Assembly (NCBI GenBank): GCA_030374735.1
Contig: JASCIV010000420.1
Span: 1-20,618 of the forward strand
Direction of reading: 5' to 3'
Length of the DNA stretch: 20,618 nt
From: Gracilaria caudata
Taxonomy: Eukaryota > Rhodophyta > Florideophyceae > Gracilariales > Gracilariaceae
In this document: in pieces, positions 8,401-16,313 of the stretch
Numbering within the stretch: the first letter of the stretch is position 1
How the letters are laid out: the number at the start of each line of letters is the position of its first letter
Notes under the pieces: model-generated
Told to the model about the DNA's origin: nothing
Database searches by the model: none
What the model saw: only the letters and a program-made list of their open reading frames with translations
Position numbers and translations under genes: made by a program

Positions 8401-8593
8401 ATTCGAAGCGCGGCGCGTCTGTGCGCGACGTGGATTGCGCTGTAACGGCGGCGGCGGCGCCGAACAGCTGCTCGTCGACGTTTGTAGCGAGCGAAAGCGT
8501 CGCGCGTCTCAGCGGCGACGTGGCGCGCGCGTGACGATGGGAAAACAGCGGCGCGCGCGACACAAACGCAAACGCGACGCACGCGCGCCGCAT
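5477..8593 (-). CDS. Plastid-type MscS-like (MSL) mechanosensitive channel with repeat-bearing tail
   Basis: A 1038-residue channel of the MscS family, most like plant plastid MSL2/MSL3. Residues 1-50 are Arg/Ala/Ser-rich with no acidic residue before about 40, a plausible transit peptide. Five membrane segments lie near 166-184, 221-240, 254-270, 290-312 and 317-349. The last is the pore helix with its Gly/Ala pattern (AFGGIGGVAIGFAGREI), followed by the beta domain (PFSVGEWI, then LYIPNSRFSTLIVENGSR) to about 400 and an alpha/beta domain to about 500. The final 530 residues are Ser/Asn/Gln-rich, probably disordered, and repeat a QMKISRAPPR motif. Plant MSL2/3 relieve osmotic stress on the plastid inner envelope and influence division-ring placement; a similar site is likely here. 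The frame opens at a GTG (8731), so I use the ATG at 8593. The gene's 5' part is far more GC-rich than its 3' part. Confidence 0.88.
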   Translation of the reverse strand: MRRACVAFAFVSRAPLFSHRHARATSPLRRATLSLATNVDEQLFGAAAAVTAQSTSRTDAPRFEYSAQRAAQSPREQGAEPRETTRSQIPVELASPPPHVLPTSITPRVQSSSQQDGASAKSAPAKLLPTPGVPPRAHGARVSSVRVLLQSPWLAQLRLPSRDRAIMMAGELALILSVLLLLRAGVSSTLRWVHTRLNATRGLNTNIPYEASVFECMQRPLQFLSLFTVGTALAEVVSRPLAATGLVKHIMTLRELSIIFSATWFLLRWINRIKTRFALDKRVDKAQVDATSRIATVAIVVVSLLISLDTIGVNIQTVLAFGGIGGVAIGFAGREIISNFFGGFMIYVTQPFSVGEWIRSIEERELNGTVEDIGWYLTRVRTWDKRPLYIPNSRFSTLIVENGSRMDNRRIVHTLHLRHEDMPVVLSIVTQIENLLMTHPELDPRQHRLAYVDSFDEYSVKLWFSCYTKSVFLYDFRRVQQDLLVKCHEIIRAAGAKLATRNTRDVRPGVDTDRYGPFGRNATFGSIANGVSVPEKISNAAPENYDVPGALQYGQRRPMFNVDSIESGIDPKRYNQHVSPPVPVPSSDFAHTGSQSPSDRDSSASKSLSEAAMEASAAAFLFAQRGAARKKDDNGSAPEAGLNQTERDDSLISAVDSPREPSTTPSSAGAQMKISRAPPRNEMLDTSMSSEGAGDGKALQNAPAAQMKISRAPPKGDGIDNSARDTANFEGGAEQRTPAPPSQQPVGQMRISRAPPRVDPSDSSPSAMADDLRNQQASVAAGQMKISRAPARNENIDSSSLSLDSTSSSPQMTRQTRPPRVSSSSEVSGNAALSGESLVDDKHAAATTPTGQMKISRAPPRREVNDMMGATGADQLGDAFNRQTASGGVVKTNSPQSSRPEEKTGMSHNTASTRNIAKESPTFHSTQAAAKASDKENQNQNVANHSSPQVPKNTTAVKGNDEGKSALQVTTSSLGKHDNETLRNLTKKQELTDNQGRSEESGLQDFGPTNKSNHATGDGHALSKHATPLSDEGKESSS
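6011..6583 (-). repeat. Five copies (plus one decayed) of QMKISRAPPR motif in the channel tail
   Basis: Coding repeats in the MscS-like tail. The copies lie at 6554-6583, 6449-6478, 6323-6352, 6218-6247 and 6011-6040: QMKISRAPPR, QMKISRAPPK, QMRISRAPPR, QMKISRAPAR and QMKISRAPPR, each after Gly or Ala. A decayed copy, QMTRQTRPPR, lies at 6134-6163. The intact copies have Met at residues 672, 707, 749, 784 and 853, so spacing is 35, 42, 35 and 69. The first, second and fourth are followed by [ED]xxxD[TNS]S, and the third by a similar DPSDSS; the fifth keeps only the Asp. Spacer sequence is not conserved, so selection appears to act on the motif, as expected for repeated binding sites. Confidence 0.9.
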
Positions 8594-8656
8594 GACGTTG
8601 ACGACGGCGCGACGCGAGCAACGAAGCGAGGCGCGCGCAGCATGCGTAGAACAGGT

Positions 8657-8675
8657 GGGAGGGGGGGTGGGGGGG
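8657..8675 (+). other. G-quadruplex-capable run
   Basis: GGGAGGGGGGGTGGGGGGG on the + strand contains four runs of at least three G separated by single bases. It lies between the polyproline gene and the channel start (8593, minus strand), on the template strand of the channel's leader. A promoter or 5' UTR effect is possible; nothing more can be read from sequence. Confidence 0.4.
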
Positions 8676-8753
8676 TGACGGTGGTGTGTTGGATGTTGGA
8701 TGCGGTTGGTACAGACGCTTCCAAACGCCACGTGTGCGGCGCTCGCGCGTGAT

Positions 8754-8759
8754 TTTATT
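8754..8759 (-). terminator. AATAAA polyadenylation-like signal
   Basis: On the minus strand the stop of the polyproline gene is followed by GACAATAAAATC, so an AATAAA begins only a few bases past the TGA. This supports the gene end at 8763. Cleavage would fall in the roughly 165-bp gap before the channel ATG. Confidence 0.45.
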
Positions 8760-8762
8760 GTC

Positions 8763-9269
8763 TCAGCACAGCAACGCGGACAGGTCGAGCGACGAAGGCG
8801 TGTCGGCCAGCACCACCGCGCACGGTCGCTCCCGCGCGCGTTGTGGCGGCGGCGCGCCGCAACAAAGCGGCTCCAACAGCGCGCCGGCGCGAATCTTGCG
8901 TTGCGTGTTTCCAGGAATGACGATTCCGAACGCGTCCACCAGAGGCGCCACTGGCGGCGGCGACGACGCGCGCGAGATGGGCGCGTCGGAGGGCGGCAGC
9001 GTGAGCGTCACTGCACCGGGCGCGGCGAGCGCGCCCAGCTTCATGTCCAGTACGGAGCGCATGCGACGTACCTCGCCCGTGGTGCGCCCCACCACGGCCG
9101 GCTCGCCCGTCGCAGAGCGCCACTCGCTCGCCGCCTCCGGCGCGTGCGGCGGAGGTGGAGGAGGAGGCGGAGGCGGTGGCGGTGGCGGTGGCGGAGGTGG
9201 CGGCGACGGTTGGCTGCGTGGGCGCGCTGCTGCGGGCACGTCGACGTGCGGTTTGTGTGCGGAGCTCAT
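8763..9269 (-). CDS. Polyproline protein, unknown function
   Basis: A 168-residue protein I do not recognise. After a short polar N-terminus (MSSAHKPHVDVPAAARPRSQ) come 19 consecutive Pro (residues 23-41) in mixed CCG, CCA and CCT codons, so the tract is not one pure slipped triplet. The rest is Arg/Ala-rich with a possible short helix (TGEVRRMRSVLDMKLGALAA), an SSPPP segment and a hydrophobic patch (LVDAFGIVIPG). Long Pro runs commonly bind profilin, SH3, WW or EVH1-type domains, but that is only a general expectation. The frame begins at a GTG (9449); I chose the first ATG (9269). A poly(A)-like signal just past the stop supports it. The whole gene lies in very GC-rich DNA, where long open frames arise by chance on several frames, so confidence is moderate. 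Confidence 0.5.
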   Translation of the reverse strand: MSSAHKPHVDVPAAARPRSQPSPPPPPPPPPPPPPPPPPPPHAPEAASEWRSATGEPAVVGRTTGEVRRMRSVLDMKLGALAAPGAVTLTLPPSDAPISRASSPPPVAPLVDAFGIVIPGNTQRKIRAGALLEPLCCGAPPPQRARERPCAVVLADTPSSLDLSALLC

Positions 9270-10990
9270 GACGACGGCGCATTGATGATGCGAGCAACGC
9301 GACGCGCGCGCCACCAGCCGCGCAGCGCGCTTTATGTACCAGGGTACAACACGGCGCGCGCGCGAGCGAGCTGTGAAAGCGCGCGCGACGCATGTGTGCA
9401 CTCGCGGCCAGTGCGACGCGGCGCGCGCCCAATGGCTGCGGTGGTGCACTCAACTGCCGTGTGCCAGTAGATGCGCGCACGCTGCACCGCACAAATGCGG
9501 CTGCAAAACTTTTTGTCTCAATCACCTCAGCGCCTTTCGCCACTATCTACGTAGTGTTGAAGCTTTGCACCACAAAAAGCGCCTACTCTGCCAACATCTT
9601 AGCAATAGCTATGACCGCATCAAGCCCCCCCAGAAGCTTGTCTTGAAACCGCTCAGGTGTGAATGAACGTGCGATCACTGCGCCAACTCACACTCATAAA
9701 CCACAGTTCAAAACCATTCGAACTGATCTGCTGTACGCCTCAAGTGCTACAATTCATTGAGTGCTGTGTGATCATCTAGCTTGTAACTTTGCGTTGACCA
9801 AGCATGAACCTACGCCCCGCAAATCCTATCTACCGCAGAGTTGGCGCATTGCTGCTATCAGTTGTCAACGTCAGTGGAATGGGCACCGCAGTCCAATGAG
9901 TTGATCGCTTTTCGTAGTTGAGGCAGCCTTGGTCTGCAACATGACCTGCCACACGCATGTGCTGTTGCCGCGAGTCGATTGCCTACTCGGCTTCCAACTT
10001 GCACTACCTTCGAGGTACGTGTAGCGCTTTCCACAGTTTTCTCGTGGCTGAGTCGCACTCTTTTGTGCGCCAGTGACGTCACTTTTGTCACAGACCTCGA
10101 AGCGAGCAATCGCGTTTGATCACAAAATGGAAAAGTGGAACCTGATTACAGGCAGTTCAGGATCGTCCTCTATCCGACTCCAGCAAACGCAGCTGTCACC
10201 ACAGCAGCACACACTTCCAAGCAGTCCTCTGCCGCTCCCTGAACAGCTGTTGATCATCAACCTCTCCACTCGCTACAATCGCCAGCGCTTTCTTGATAAT
10301 CGCAAAGCGACAGCAGACATCTGCTAACTCGCAACTGTGATCAAACACCATACTCTAACTGCTCTCATTCCATTCGCGAGTGTGTGTGTGCATGACCTAC
10401 GGGACAACTCCGTCTTGGATTGGTGCACATGCACATGATGTGCTCCGTAGGAGAACACCCGCAGCATTCGATACTCCCCCAAACGTGAAGCTTTCAACTT
10501 TAATAGTAAAAAATTTCCAAACGACGTCAGCGTGCGAAGCACGCCTGCGATTCGCAGGCTGCGAACCCTCTTCTCCCTTTTTCTGAAAACTACGTGTACG
10601 ACGGTACCCGGGCAACTGTCTCTAACCGTTCCTACAGTACCTTGCACAGCACTACGCTCCCTCGTCCGGCAGTGGTGGTCGTTGGCAAGATGCACGACAA
10701 AGCGGGATGAGAACTATTTGGCGACATGCCAAGGTACGAATGTATGGAGAAAGCCCTAAGCAGATCGCTTGCATTTTGATGTAACCTCTTTTGAGCACGT
10801 TGGAAGTCCTCGCAACATGGACGGCGGTGCTTACAAATGCCATGCCCAGAAGCTTCCGGATCTACCACAACTAGATTTATAACTCACGATGTGCGCATCC
10901 AAATCTCTCTTCGCTCGAGGGAAACTGCAGTCATAAGCGACGGAGAAGACGTGCCATTGATACAAGTATCTCCGAAAACTTCCAAGCGGG
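9270..10990. other. Intergenic, no gene seen
   Basis: About 1.7 kb. The first 200 bp continue the GC-rich island and should hold the promoter of the polyproline gene; a CATAAAG on the minus strand near 9330 could serve as a weak TATA element. From about 9480 composition drops to ordinary levels. The rest has no open frame with recognisable content and no tRNA-like element. Two touching hairpins at 10530-10559 are listed separately. A TTTATAA at about 10875 lies roughly 115 nt before the next gene's ATG. Confidence 0.45.
10530..10559. repeat. Two touching perfect hairpins
   Basis: GCGTGC (10530-10535) pairs with GCACGC (10539-10544) around GAA. It overlaps by two bases a second inverted repeat, GCCTGCGA/TCGCAGGC (10543-10550 with 10552-10559) around a single T. 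The arrangement is compact and GC-rich in otherwise ordinary sequence. No family recognised; it could be a protein-binding site or a structured RNA piece. Confidence 0.35.
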
Positions 10991-12355
10991 ATGGCTTCCT
11001 CAAGTTGCCCAGTAACAGACTATCGTACTGCATGGGACGTTCGCGGGTTTTACGAACACAAGATTAGCGATCCAATGAACTTCAATCTTGATGAAAACAC
11101 GGTGTCTGTCATAACAGCTGCCCTAACGTCTATTTCCCTGCTTCTCTTCACTGATATCGTGTTCCGCGTGTTCGTTCGAGCAAAAAAGGGTCGCGTCAGT
11201 AAGCGAGTTGTTCTACGACGTCATGTTCTGGGAGTATCCTCCAACCCCTTCAGTCTGCTCTTAATGATTATTTCAGTGTTGAAGACGAGGAGGTCAGAGG
11301 TTCACAACCAGACGTCAGCACAAGCCCATAAGTCCCATTGGACAAGATGGAAACATGTCAGTCTAAGCTTCATGGGTGTGCTTGCATTTTGCATCGAGTT
11401 TTTGTTCATTTTCCTGTCGACCAGCCAGAGAAAGGTGTACGACGTGCGCCTCGATGCAGTTCCCGTGTTTGAGTTCGAAGATAGGGGCTGCAACGCTATG
11501 TTTCCTGTGGAAATAAACACTTGTTCAAATCAGGGACCCATAACTGAGAAGGCGGGTTTTGATCCGAGAGCTTACTTGCAAGTTTGTACATCACTTTCCA
11601 ATACACCTCTTCAGTTGCAGGGCGTCTTTGGATCGCGCGAAGTTATTCTAACTGTTGTACTTCACACTGGGTACGGTACTGGCGTGATTTTGCGAGACAA
11701 AGTGCATGTATGGAATATGTACACAAAGCTAGGAGTTGTGCTTGAAGACGGCCTCTTTTTTTCGGGGCTACCCAACGTGACCGAAGAGGAGGTGCTAAGT
11801 GTTTTGTCAGCCAGACTTCGGCGAGCCAACGTAACAGTATTGTCGGCAACCAAAGCACAACACGACCCGCTAGACTTGACCTACACACCGATAGCGGCGC
11901 ACCTGACGATTGACATGAAGCGCGTTGATTTCGGAGAAACTGTTTATGCGAACGTACCCGGCATTGAGGCAAATGTTGCAGTTGCAAGGGCTATGTACTT
12001 GATGGGTTTAGTGAATTCGGCCATAGTTCCGTCTGGCAGAGGTCGGGGAATGGTCCATAGAATGGATAAGACTTATTTCCTGGACGAGGTCACTACACCA
12101 ATTGTGTACTACATCAGACCATGGATGGGAATCATTGCAAGCATAGTCGTGTGCTGTACTTTGGTGGTTGGATGGGCTGTGACGACAGCTTTGGGTCTAA
12201 AGGGCGATGTTGACCCGCGATGGGCGTGGAAAGAGTTCTTCACCGATACAATTGGTGTGGAGGATTTCGGAAAAGGAGACGATGAGTCACAGGAAGTGGG
12301 ATGGAGATCCAAAGTCAACGGGATACAAACCTTTGGCTTCAAGCCCACGCTGTAA
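10991..12355 (+). CDS. Unrecognised membrane protein with large non-cytosolic domain
   Basis: A 454-residue protein with no family I recognise. Hydrophobic segments lie near residues 37-60 and 124-143, a weaker one at 82-97, and a strong one at 379-403. Between the second strong and last segments is a domain of about 230 residues (150-375) with Cys167, Cys178 and Cys199 and two N-glycosylation sequons (NVT at 262 and 280). This suggests it faces the lumen or outside while basic loops (RAKKGR, KTRR) and the C-terminal tail are cytosolic. The short tail is acidic, then ends in KPTL. The ATG at 10991 is a genuine ATG, and the frame is uninterrupted. A receptor, transporter subunit or lineage-specific family would all fit; nothing in the sequence decides between them. 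Confidence 0.75.
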   Translation: MASSSCPVTDYRTAWDVRGFYEHKISDPMNFNLDENTVSVITAALTSISLLLFTDIVFRVFVRAKKGRVSKRVVLRRHVLGVSSNPFSLLLMIISVLKTRRSEVHNQTSAQAHKSHWTRWKHVSLSFMGVLAFCIEFLFIFLSTSQRKVYDVRLDAVPVFEFEDRGCNAMFPVEINTCSNQGPITEKAGFDPRAYLQVCTSLSNTPLQLQGVFGSREVILTVVLHTGYGTGVILRDKVHVWNMYTKLGVVLEDGLFFSGLPNVTEEEVLSVLSARLRRANVTVLSATKAQHDPLDLTYTPIAAHLTIDMKRVDFGETVYANVPGIEANVAVARAMYLMGLVNSAIVPSGRGRGMVHRMDKTYFLDEVTTPIVYYIRPWMGIIASIVVCCTLVVGWAVTTALGLKGDVDPRWAWKEFFTDTIGVEDFGKGDDESQEVGWRSKVNGIQTFGFKPTL

Positions 12356-13303
12356 GCAGCTTGAACTTGAACACATATATATATACAATGATATATAGCA
12401 ATCGATATTGATGCCCGCATTGTCTGGGTTGCCTGTGTGTACGATCTTGTATTGCGATCACGATGGATGTGACAGCTGTGACACGGTGAGCGTTGTTGCT
12501 GGCCCTGTGAGAGAGCGGCGGTGAGCGCGAGCAGGTGCCCTCCTCGCGGAAGGGTGCGAGGCGCATCCATTTCCGAAGCACACGCACCAGGTGCGACGCG
12601 TGCGTTATCCGATGTTGTAGGGGATGCGGCACGTGAATGTTGCTCAAGTCGACATCAGAGAAACCGGCACGGCGATTCGAATCGCATCAAAGTGACCGCT
12701 TGTGTCGTTTTATAGTGGATGGTCGCTGTTTAAAGAAACGTTCTCAGTCGACCCCACACGGTTTTCAGGCTGGCCGGCAGTGTCAAAGAAGGACGCAACA
12801 ATTCGACGGAGGAGGTTTACACGGGAGCGACAAAGCCAGCTTACAGTTCAGATTTGGTTTGGCGTCCATGTTGAGCCGAGAGAAGCTCAACGCGCATGAG
12901 CGAAATTCACCCTACCCCATCAATGATGATGATGGGCCGTCATCATCAGGGCTATCCCTCTTATCCCCTGTATGATCATATCCTCGCCGGTCATTTTTCA
13001 TAAGAAGAGAGTACTCTGTTGATGGTAAAAGCGTTGGCAGCGCGCCATTGGCCCACAGGGGCACACGTGGGCGACTGACGTACATAATAACGTCATCACA
13101 GCGAGTACATGAACATGAGATACAGCCAATAGGTACTCTTTGAATGTTCTTCGAAAACGATGTCGTTATAACTCGTTCTCTCGCTCGCTTATTTCATCCC
13201 ACTCTTAAAGGGAAGAACCCGTGACAGTGGCAAGCAGTCGCTGTTGACAAGCCTCATTGACTCCATCTTTGTTCTTCCCGCCCCAAGGTGTCGGTAAATC
13301 GCA
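12356..13303. other. Intergenic, no gene seen; promoter of FSP1-like gene
   Basis: About 950 bp between two + strand genes. An AT-rich patch (12369-12400, ATATATATATAC) just after the membrane-protein stop is probably its 3' UTR. A 14-bp palindrome GCGATTCGAATCGC occurs near 12668-12681 and a 9-bp hairpin TGATGATGA/TCATCATCA at 12924-12948. TGACGTAC and AACGTCATC around 13075-13097 resemble CRE/bZIP-type sites upstream of the FSP1-like gene. Open frames here show no recognisable domain. Confidence 0.4.
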
Positions 13304-14443
13304 ATGCGCATTGTCGTTGTCGGTGGTGGCGTGGGTGGTCTTGCCGCCCTTCACATTCTCTACAAGAAGGTTTCGCATGACAGCACGACTACAATTACCC
13401 TCATCGAGCCCAAGTCCTACATCGAAGTACCATGGGCCTCCATTCGAGCGATGTTCGATCTTAACATTGCTCAGAACTGTGTGATTCCGATCTCCGCCTT
13501 TCTCAAGAAGCATCCCGGTATCCTTCACGTCCAAGCCAAGGTGCAAACCATTGAGAACCAGGTCGCTGTACTTGATGATTCGCAGCGACTTGACTTTGAT
13601 GTCTGTCTGCTGGCTGTTGGTGCCACAAAGGCTTATGAAGTTCTTGACCCCTTGAACACACCTTCGTTCTCGCAACCTGAGGAACAGAGCATCAAGGATC
13701 GAAGGGATGCTCTGGAGGCTGCAGGCAAGAAGTTGCTCACTGCCAAATCTGTTTTGGTTGTAGGAGGAGGAGCTATCGGAACTGAGATTGCATCCGATAT
13801 TGCAGGTTATGGCGCCCTTCAACACAAGTCTAAACCATCAGTAACGCTCGTTCATTCAAAAGAACATCTTGTACCGGAGTTCAACAAGAGCAGCGCTAAT
13901 AAGATCCTCAAAATGCTGCAAGATCTTGGAGTGATTGTTCATCTCAATAACAAAGCAGTTGAAAAGGATGGAAACTGGGTGCTAGAGTCTTCAGGACAAC
14001 AAATCGAGGCTGACACCATTATCAAAGCCATTGGAGTATTCCCCAACAACGACTTTATGAAGAGCAATTTCTCAAACGCACTGGACGAACAGGGATGGGT
14101 TACCGTTGACGATCACTTCAGAGTTACAGGCACCAATGGTAGAATCTTTGCCATTGGCGATTGCTGTAACGCTTTGTCCAAGACTGGTGTCAACGCTGTG
14201 GGCAACAAAGCTGCTGTGGCTAACAACATCTGTATGACACTTCAAGCCCTCAAAGAGCAGAAGAGTCTTGATTCATTGAGCAGGTTGTCTACCAAAGCTC
14301 GAGGTCCCCCTCTGTTCGCTGTCACGGCGGGTCCACACAAGGGCGTAGCCCAAACACCTATCGGGGCTCTGACATGGGGAATTCCTTTCCTTAAGAATAA
14401 GACCATGTTCATCTTCCGTCTGAAGAGCGAGATTGGTATTTGA
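13304..14443 (+). CDS. FSP1/AIFM2-like FAD-dependent NAD(P)H oxidoreductase
   Basis: A 379-residue two-dinucleotide-binding-domain flavoprotein of the AIF/FSP1 (AIFM2) group. The FAD-binding Gly motif lies at the extreme N-terminus (VVVGGGVGGLAA). The ATG-type motif is LLAVGATK near residue 105. The second Rossmann motif for NAD(P)H (VLVVGGGAIGTEIA) is near 150, and the second FAD motif (GRIFAIGDCCN) near 280. The C-terminus GPHKGVAQTPIG matches the FSP1-type tail, which distinguishes the group from thioredoxin reductases and NDH-2. There is no CxxC redox pair. In animals FSP1 reduces quinones such as CoQ and protects membranes from lipid peroxidation; a quinone-reductase role is a family-based inference. 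Human FSP1 is N-myristoylated at MG; here the protein begins MRIVVV and lacks that site. The ATG at 13304 places the first beta strand as usual. Confidence 0.87.
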   Translation: MRIVVVGGGVGGLAALHILYKKVSHDSTTTITLIEPKSYIEVPWASIRAMFDLNIAQNCVIPISAFLKKHPGILHVQAKVQTIENQVAVLDDSQRLDFDVCLLAVGATKAYEVLDPLNTPSFSQPEEQSIKDRRDALEAAGKKLLTAKSVLVVGGGAIGTEIASDIAGYGALQHKSKPSVTLVHSKEHLVPEFNKSSANKILKMLQDLGVIVHLNNKAVEKDGNWVLESSGQQIEADTIIKAIGVFPNNDFMKSNFSNALDEQGWVTVDDHFRVTGTNGRIFAIGDCCNALSKTGVNAVGNKAAVANNICMTLQALKEQKSLDSLSRLSTKARGPPLFAVTAGPHKGVAQTPIGALTWGIPFLKNKTMFIFRLKSEIGI

Positions 14444-14604
14444 TTGCGCTCAGGCCCACTCTGTATTCCCTCTAAGTCTGGGTCTTCTCATTTTGAAACC
14501 AATCTCATCTTCTACGCACATGCAGACGCTACCGCGGCGTCTTAGTTCTTTTTCGATTCACGCGATGCATTGGACGGGGGTCAGATTGTAACATAAGTAT
14601 GATA

Positions 14605-15225
14605 TCAACGAACTCTAAGCACAGTTACATCCATTACCACATCAGGCTCGTAAACTCGATCAGGATTGAGATATATGTTCTTGAAGCGTTGGAATTCCGC
14701 AAATCCTTTGGGTACGGGTTGATCTTTGGCGCTTCGATAGCCGATGGAGCTGGGAATCAACAAACGCCTCTTCCCACCCACATGCATTCCTAACACCCCT
14801 TCTTGCATTCCAGAAATAACGTCCCTAGTACCCATACGGAAAGTAAATGGTTCGCGTTCATAAGTGCTGTCAATCCGCCATCCATTTCGTGCACCAGTGG
14901 TTCCAAGTGTGTAATGCACCGTTACAATGGAAGTGGATTCCACTATTGGCTTATCATCTTCTGGCAATATGAAATCATAATATTGTAAGCCTGTTGCCGT
15001 TGTTGTAATTTTGCTCCCAGCAGAGGGATCAGCCACACGTACCGCAGCCTGCGATGCTGATGCCTGGAGCGTCATCAAAGCCAAGACGCGAAGAAATCCC
15101 CTTCTTTTCATCGGTGTGTTTGGAACGGGCGCTTTTTCTGTCTTCATCACGGTCCAAACTGCAGTCGGATGCCTTTGAATGTCTGGCAAATAGTGGGGCA
15201 CGAATACAAACAAGCGGGACTCCAT
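14605..15225 (-). CDS. Thylakoid-lumen FKBP-type peptidyl-prolyl isomerase with Tat signal
   Basis: A 206-residue FKBP. Residues 1-38 look like a plastid transit peptide. Next is a lumenal signal: twin Arg at 41-42 in KRRGFLRVLALMTL, a hydrophobic core, then SASQA before the mature start near 61. RRxFL is the classic Tat pattern, so import into the thylakoid lumen in folded form is expected. The FKBP fold spans about 75-206: IVTVHYTLGTT, RIDSTYE with the active-site Asp, PFTFRMGTRDVISGMQEGV and GMHVGGKRRLLIPSSIGY. The usual Trp of the pocket (after VI-x-G) is Met here, and the expected YG is YR. An insertion of some 20 residues precedes the last strand (QRFKNIYLNPD), as in several plant lumenal FKBPs. 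The frame opens at a GTG (15270); I use the ATG at 15225. It converges with the FSP1-like gene, about 160 bp between stops. Confidence 0.88.
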   Translation of the reverse strand: MESRLFVFVPHYLPDIQRHPTAVWTVMKTEKAPVPNTPMKRRGFLRVLALMTLQASASQAAVRVADPSAGSKITTTATGLQYYDFILPEDDKPIVESTSIVTVHYTLGTTGARNGWRIDSTYEREPFTFRMGTRDVISGMQEGVLGMHVGGKRRLLIPSSIGYRSAKDQPVPKGFAEFQRFKNIYLNPDRVYEPDVVMDVTVLRVR

Positions 15226-16313
15226 GCTCTTGTTCTGCAAAAAGTGACTTTCCCCGTGCTTGGCAACCACACTCTTGCACAGAATCGCTCAGAACCGCTC
15301 AGAACTTCGTGTTCAACTTCGTAACCTTCCCACCAATAACTGGACAGCTTCCATTCGAAGGGCTCGTTTCGTTGCATCTCACCATGGATGGTTATTGAAC
15401 TTCAAGTTGAAGTTCAATAACCATCGTCTTCAACCACTTCCTCTGCGGATCGATAAGCGACAGCTTGTCGTCTGCGCATTGCCACCTGGCAAGCGATGAT
15501 TGGCTTCGCATTGCCGCAGTTTCCTACATACAACATGCAAACTTTTGCAACGAAATAGCCCTTCTATTGTAGAAAAGCAAAAAGATTACCTTTCACGTAG
15601 AGCACAGCTGTGCTCATGGGTAACAACGCATCTCAAGGTGTGAAACCGTCTCAATCGCTCATCATGATGTTCATACCCATGTGCATGTTTTTCACGTCCT
15701 GCAAAACCGGGAGGCAGCGACGACGGCACAACGTTGTGCACCGAGTCAACTTCATAACTTAAACGACATGCGGGATAATACTTGGACAAAGGTACGGCCA
15801 CAGCTCTTTAAGAGTAGCGTTCCTACAAGGGTAAGAGGGCTATGAGGGATATCATTCCTCCTCGAAAGAAAGTACAGTATTATACAGTGCAAAGGTAACC
15901 AACCCATCAGTCTTCTGTTCTGCAGTAGAATCTAACAACATTAGTCGGATGATCAACGACGCGAGTAACCTTACAGCATGTACATAGGCATCCAAAATCA
16001 TTTTGATCATCAACATGATGTTGAACAAAATGTCAAATTGTGTCGAATAGAAAAGCTGGTGTATGTTAGCAGCAAGTACACAACACTGCCACCGTGAGGA
16101 GCCTCCTCTATATATCTACGTGCCTGCTCTGTGGAGCTCAACGATCGAGTCATTGATCTCAATTGAACTTTCGAAAATGCACACCTCAGGTACACACCTC
16201 GATCTTGAGCTGTGCAGAGCAGTTCTCTGTGCGTTTGCTCTATGATGCCGCATCGCTCTCTTTCATTTCGATGAATCGGTTTCTATTTTTGTACCCTTGT
16301 GGTAACATTTTAC
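15226..16313. other. Intergenic between divergent genes, no gene seen
   Basis: About 1.1 kb separating the divergently read FKBP and NB-ARC/WD40 genes, so it holds both promoters. It includes a short tandem repeat (AGAATCGCTC, AGAACCGCTC at 15281-15300), the 39-nt palindrome at 15387-15425, and a TATA-like CTCTATATATC near 16105-16115 about 200 nt before the NB-ARC/WD40 start. No open frame here has recognisable content. Confidence 0.45.
15387..15425. repeat. 39-nt palindrome with 19-bp perfect arms
   Basis: The left arm 15387-15405 (GATGGTTATTGAACTTCAA) is followed by one G at 15406 and its exact reverse complement at 15407-15425. Such a perfect palindrome is unlikely by chance in 20 kb. 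It lies about 160 bp upstream of the FKBP ATG. It could be a transposon end or remnant, a strong binding site or a hairpin in a leader. No second copy was noticed in the window. Confidence 0.85.

Noticed and set aside
7974..8534. 186-codon + strand frame
   Set aside because: Antisense to the 5' half of the channel gene, Cys/Ser/Arg-rich, no domain.
8700..9470. Long + strand frames across the GC-rich island, including one with a polyglycine run
   Set aside because: They are the antisense of the polyproline gene; very GC-rich DNA lacks stops in several frames, and they read as Arg-rich noise.
12109..12647. Minus-strand frames at the 3' end of the orphan membrane protein gene
   Set aside because: They cross the end of a confident gene in antisense and have no domain.
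12668..12681. GCGATTCGAATCGC, considered as a tRNA T-arm
   Set aside because: Flanking bases do not form the required stem and no anticodon or acceptor arms are present.
13205..13825. 206-codon minus-strand frame over the FSP1-like gene
   Set aside because: Antisense of a well-supported oxidoreductase.
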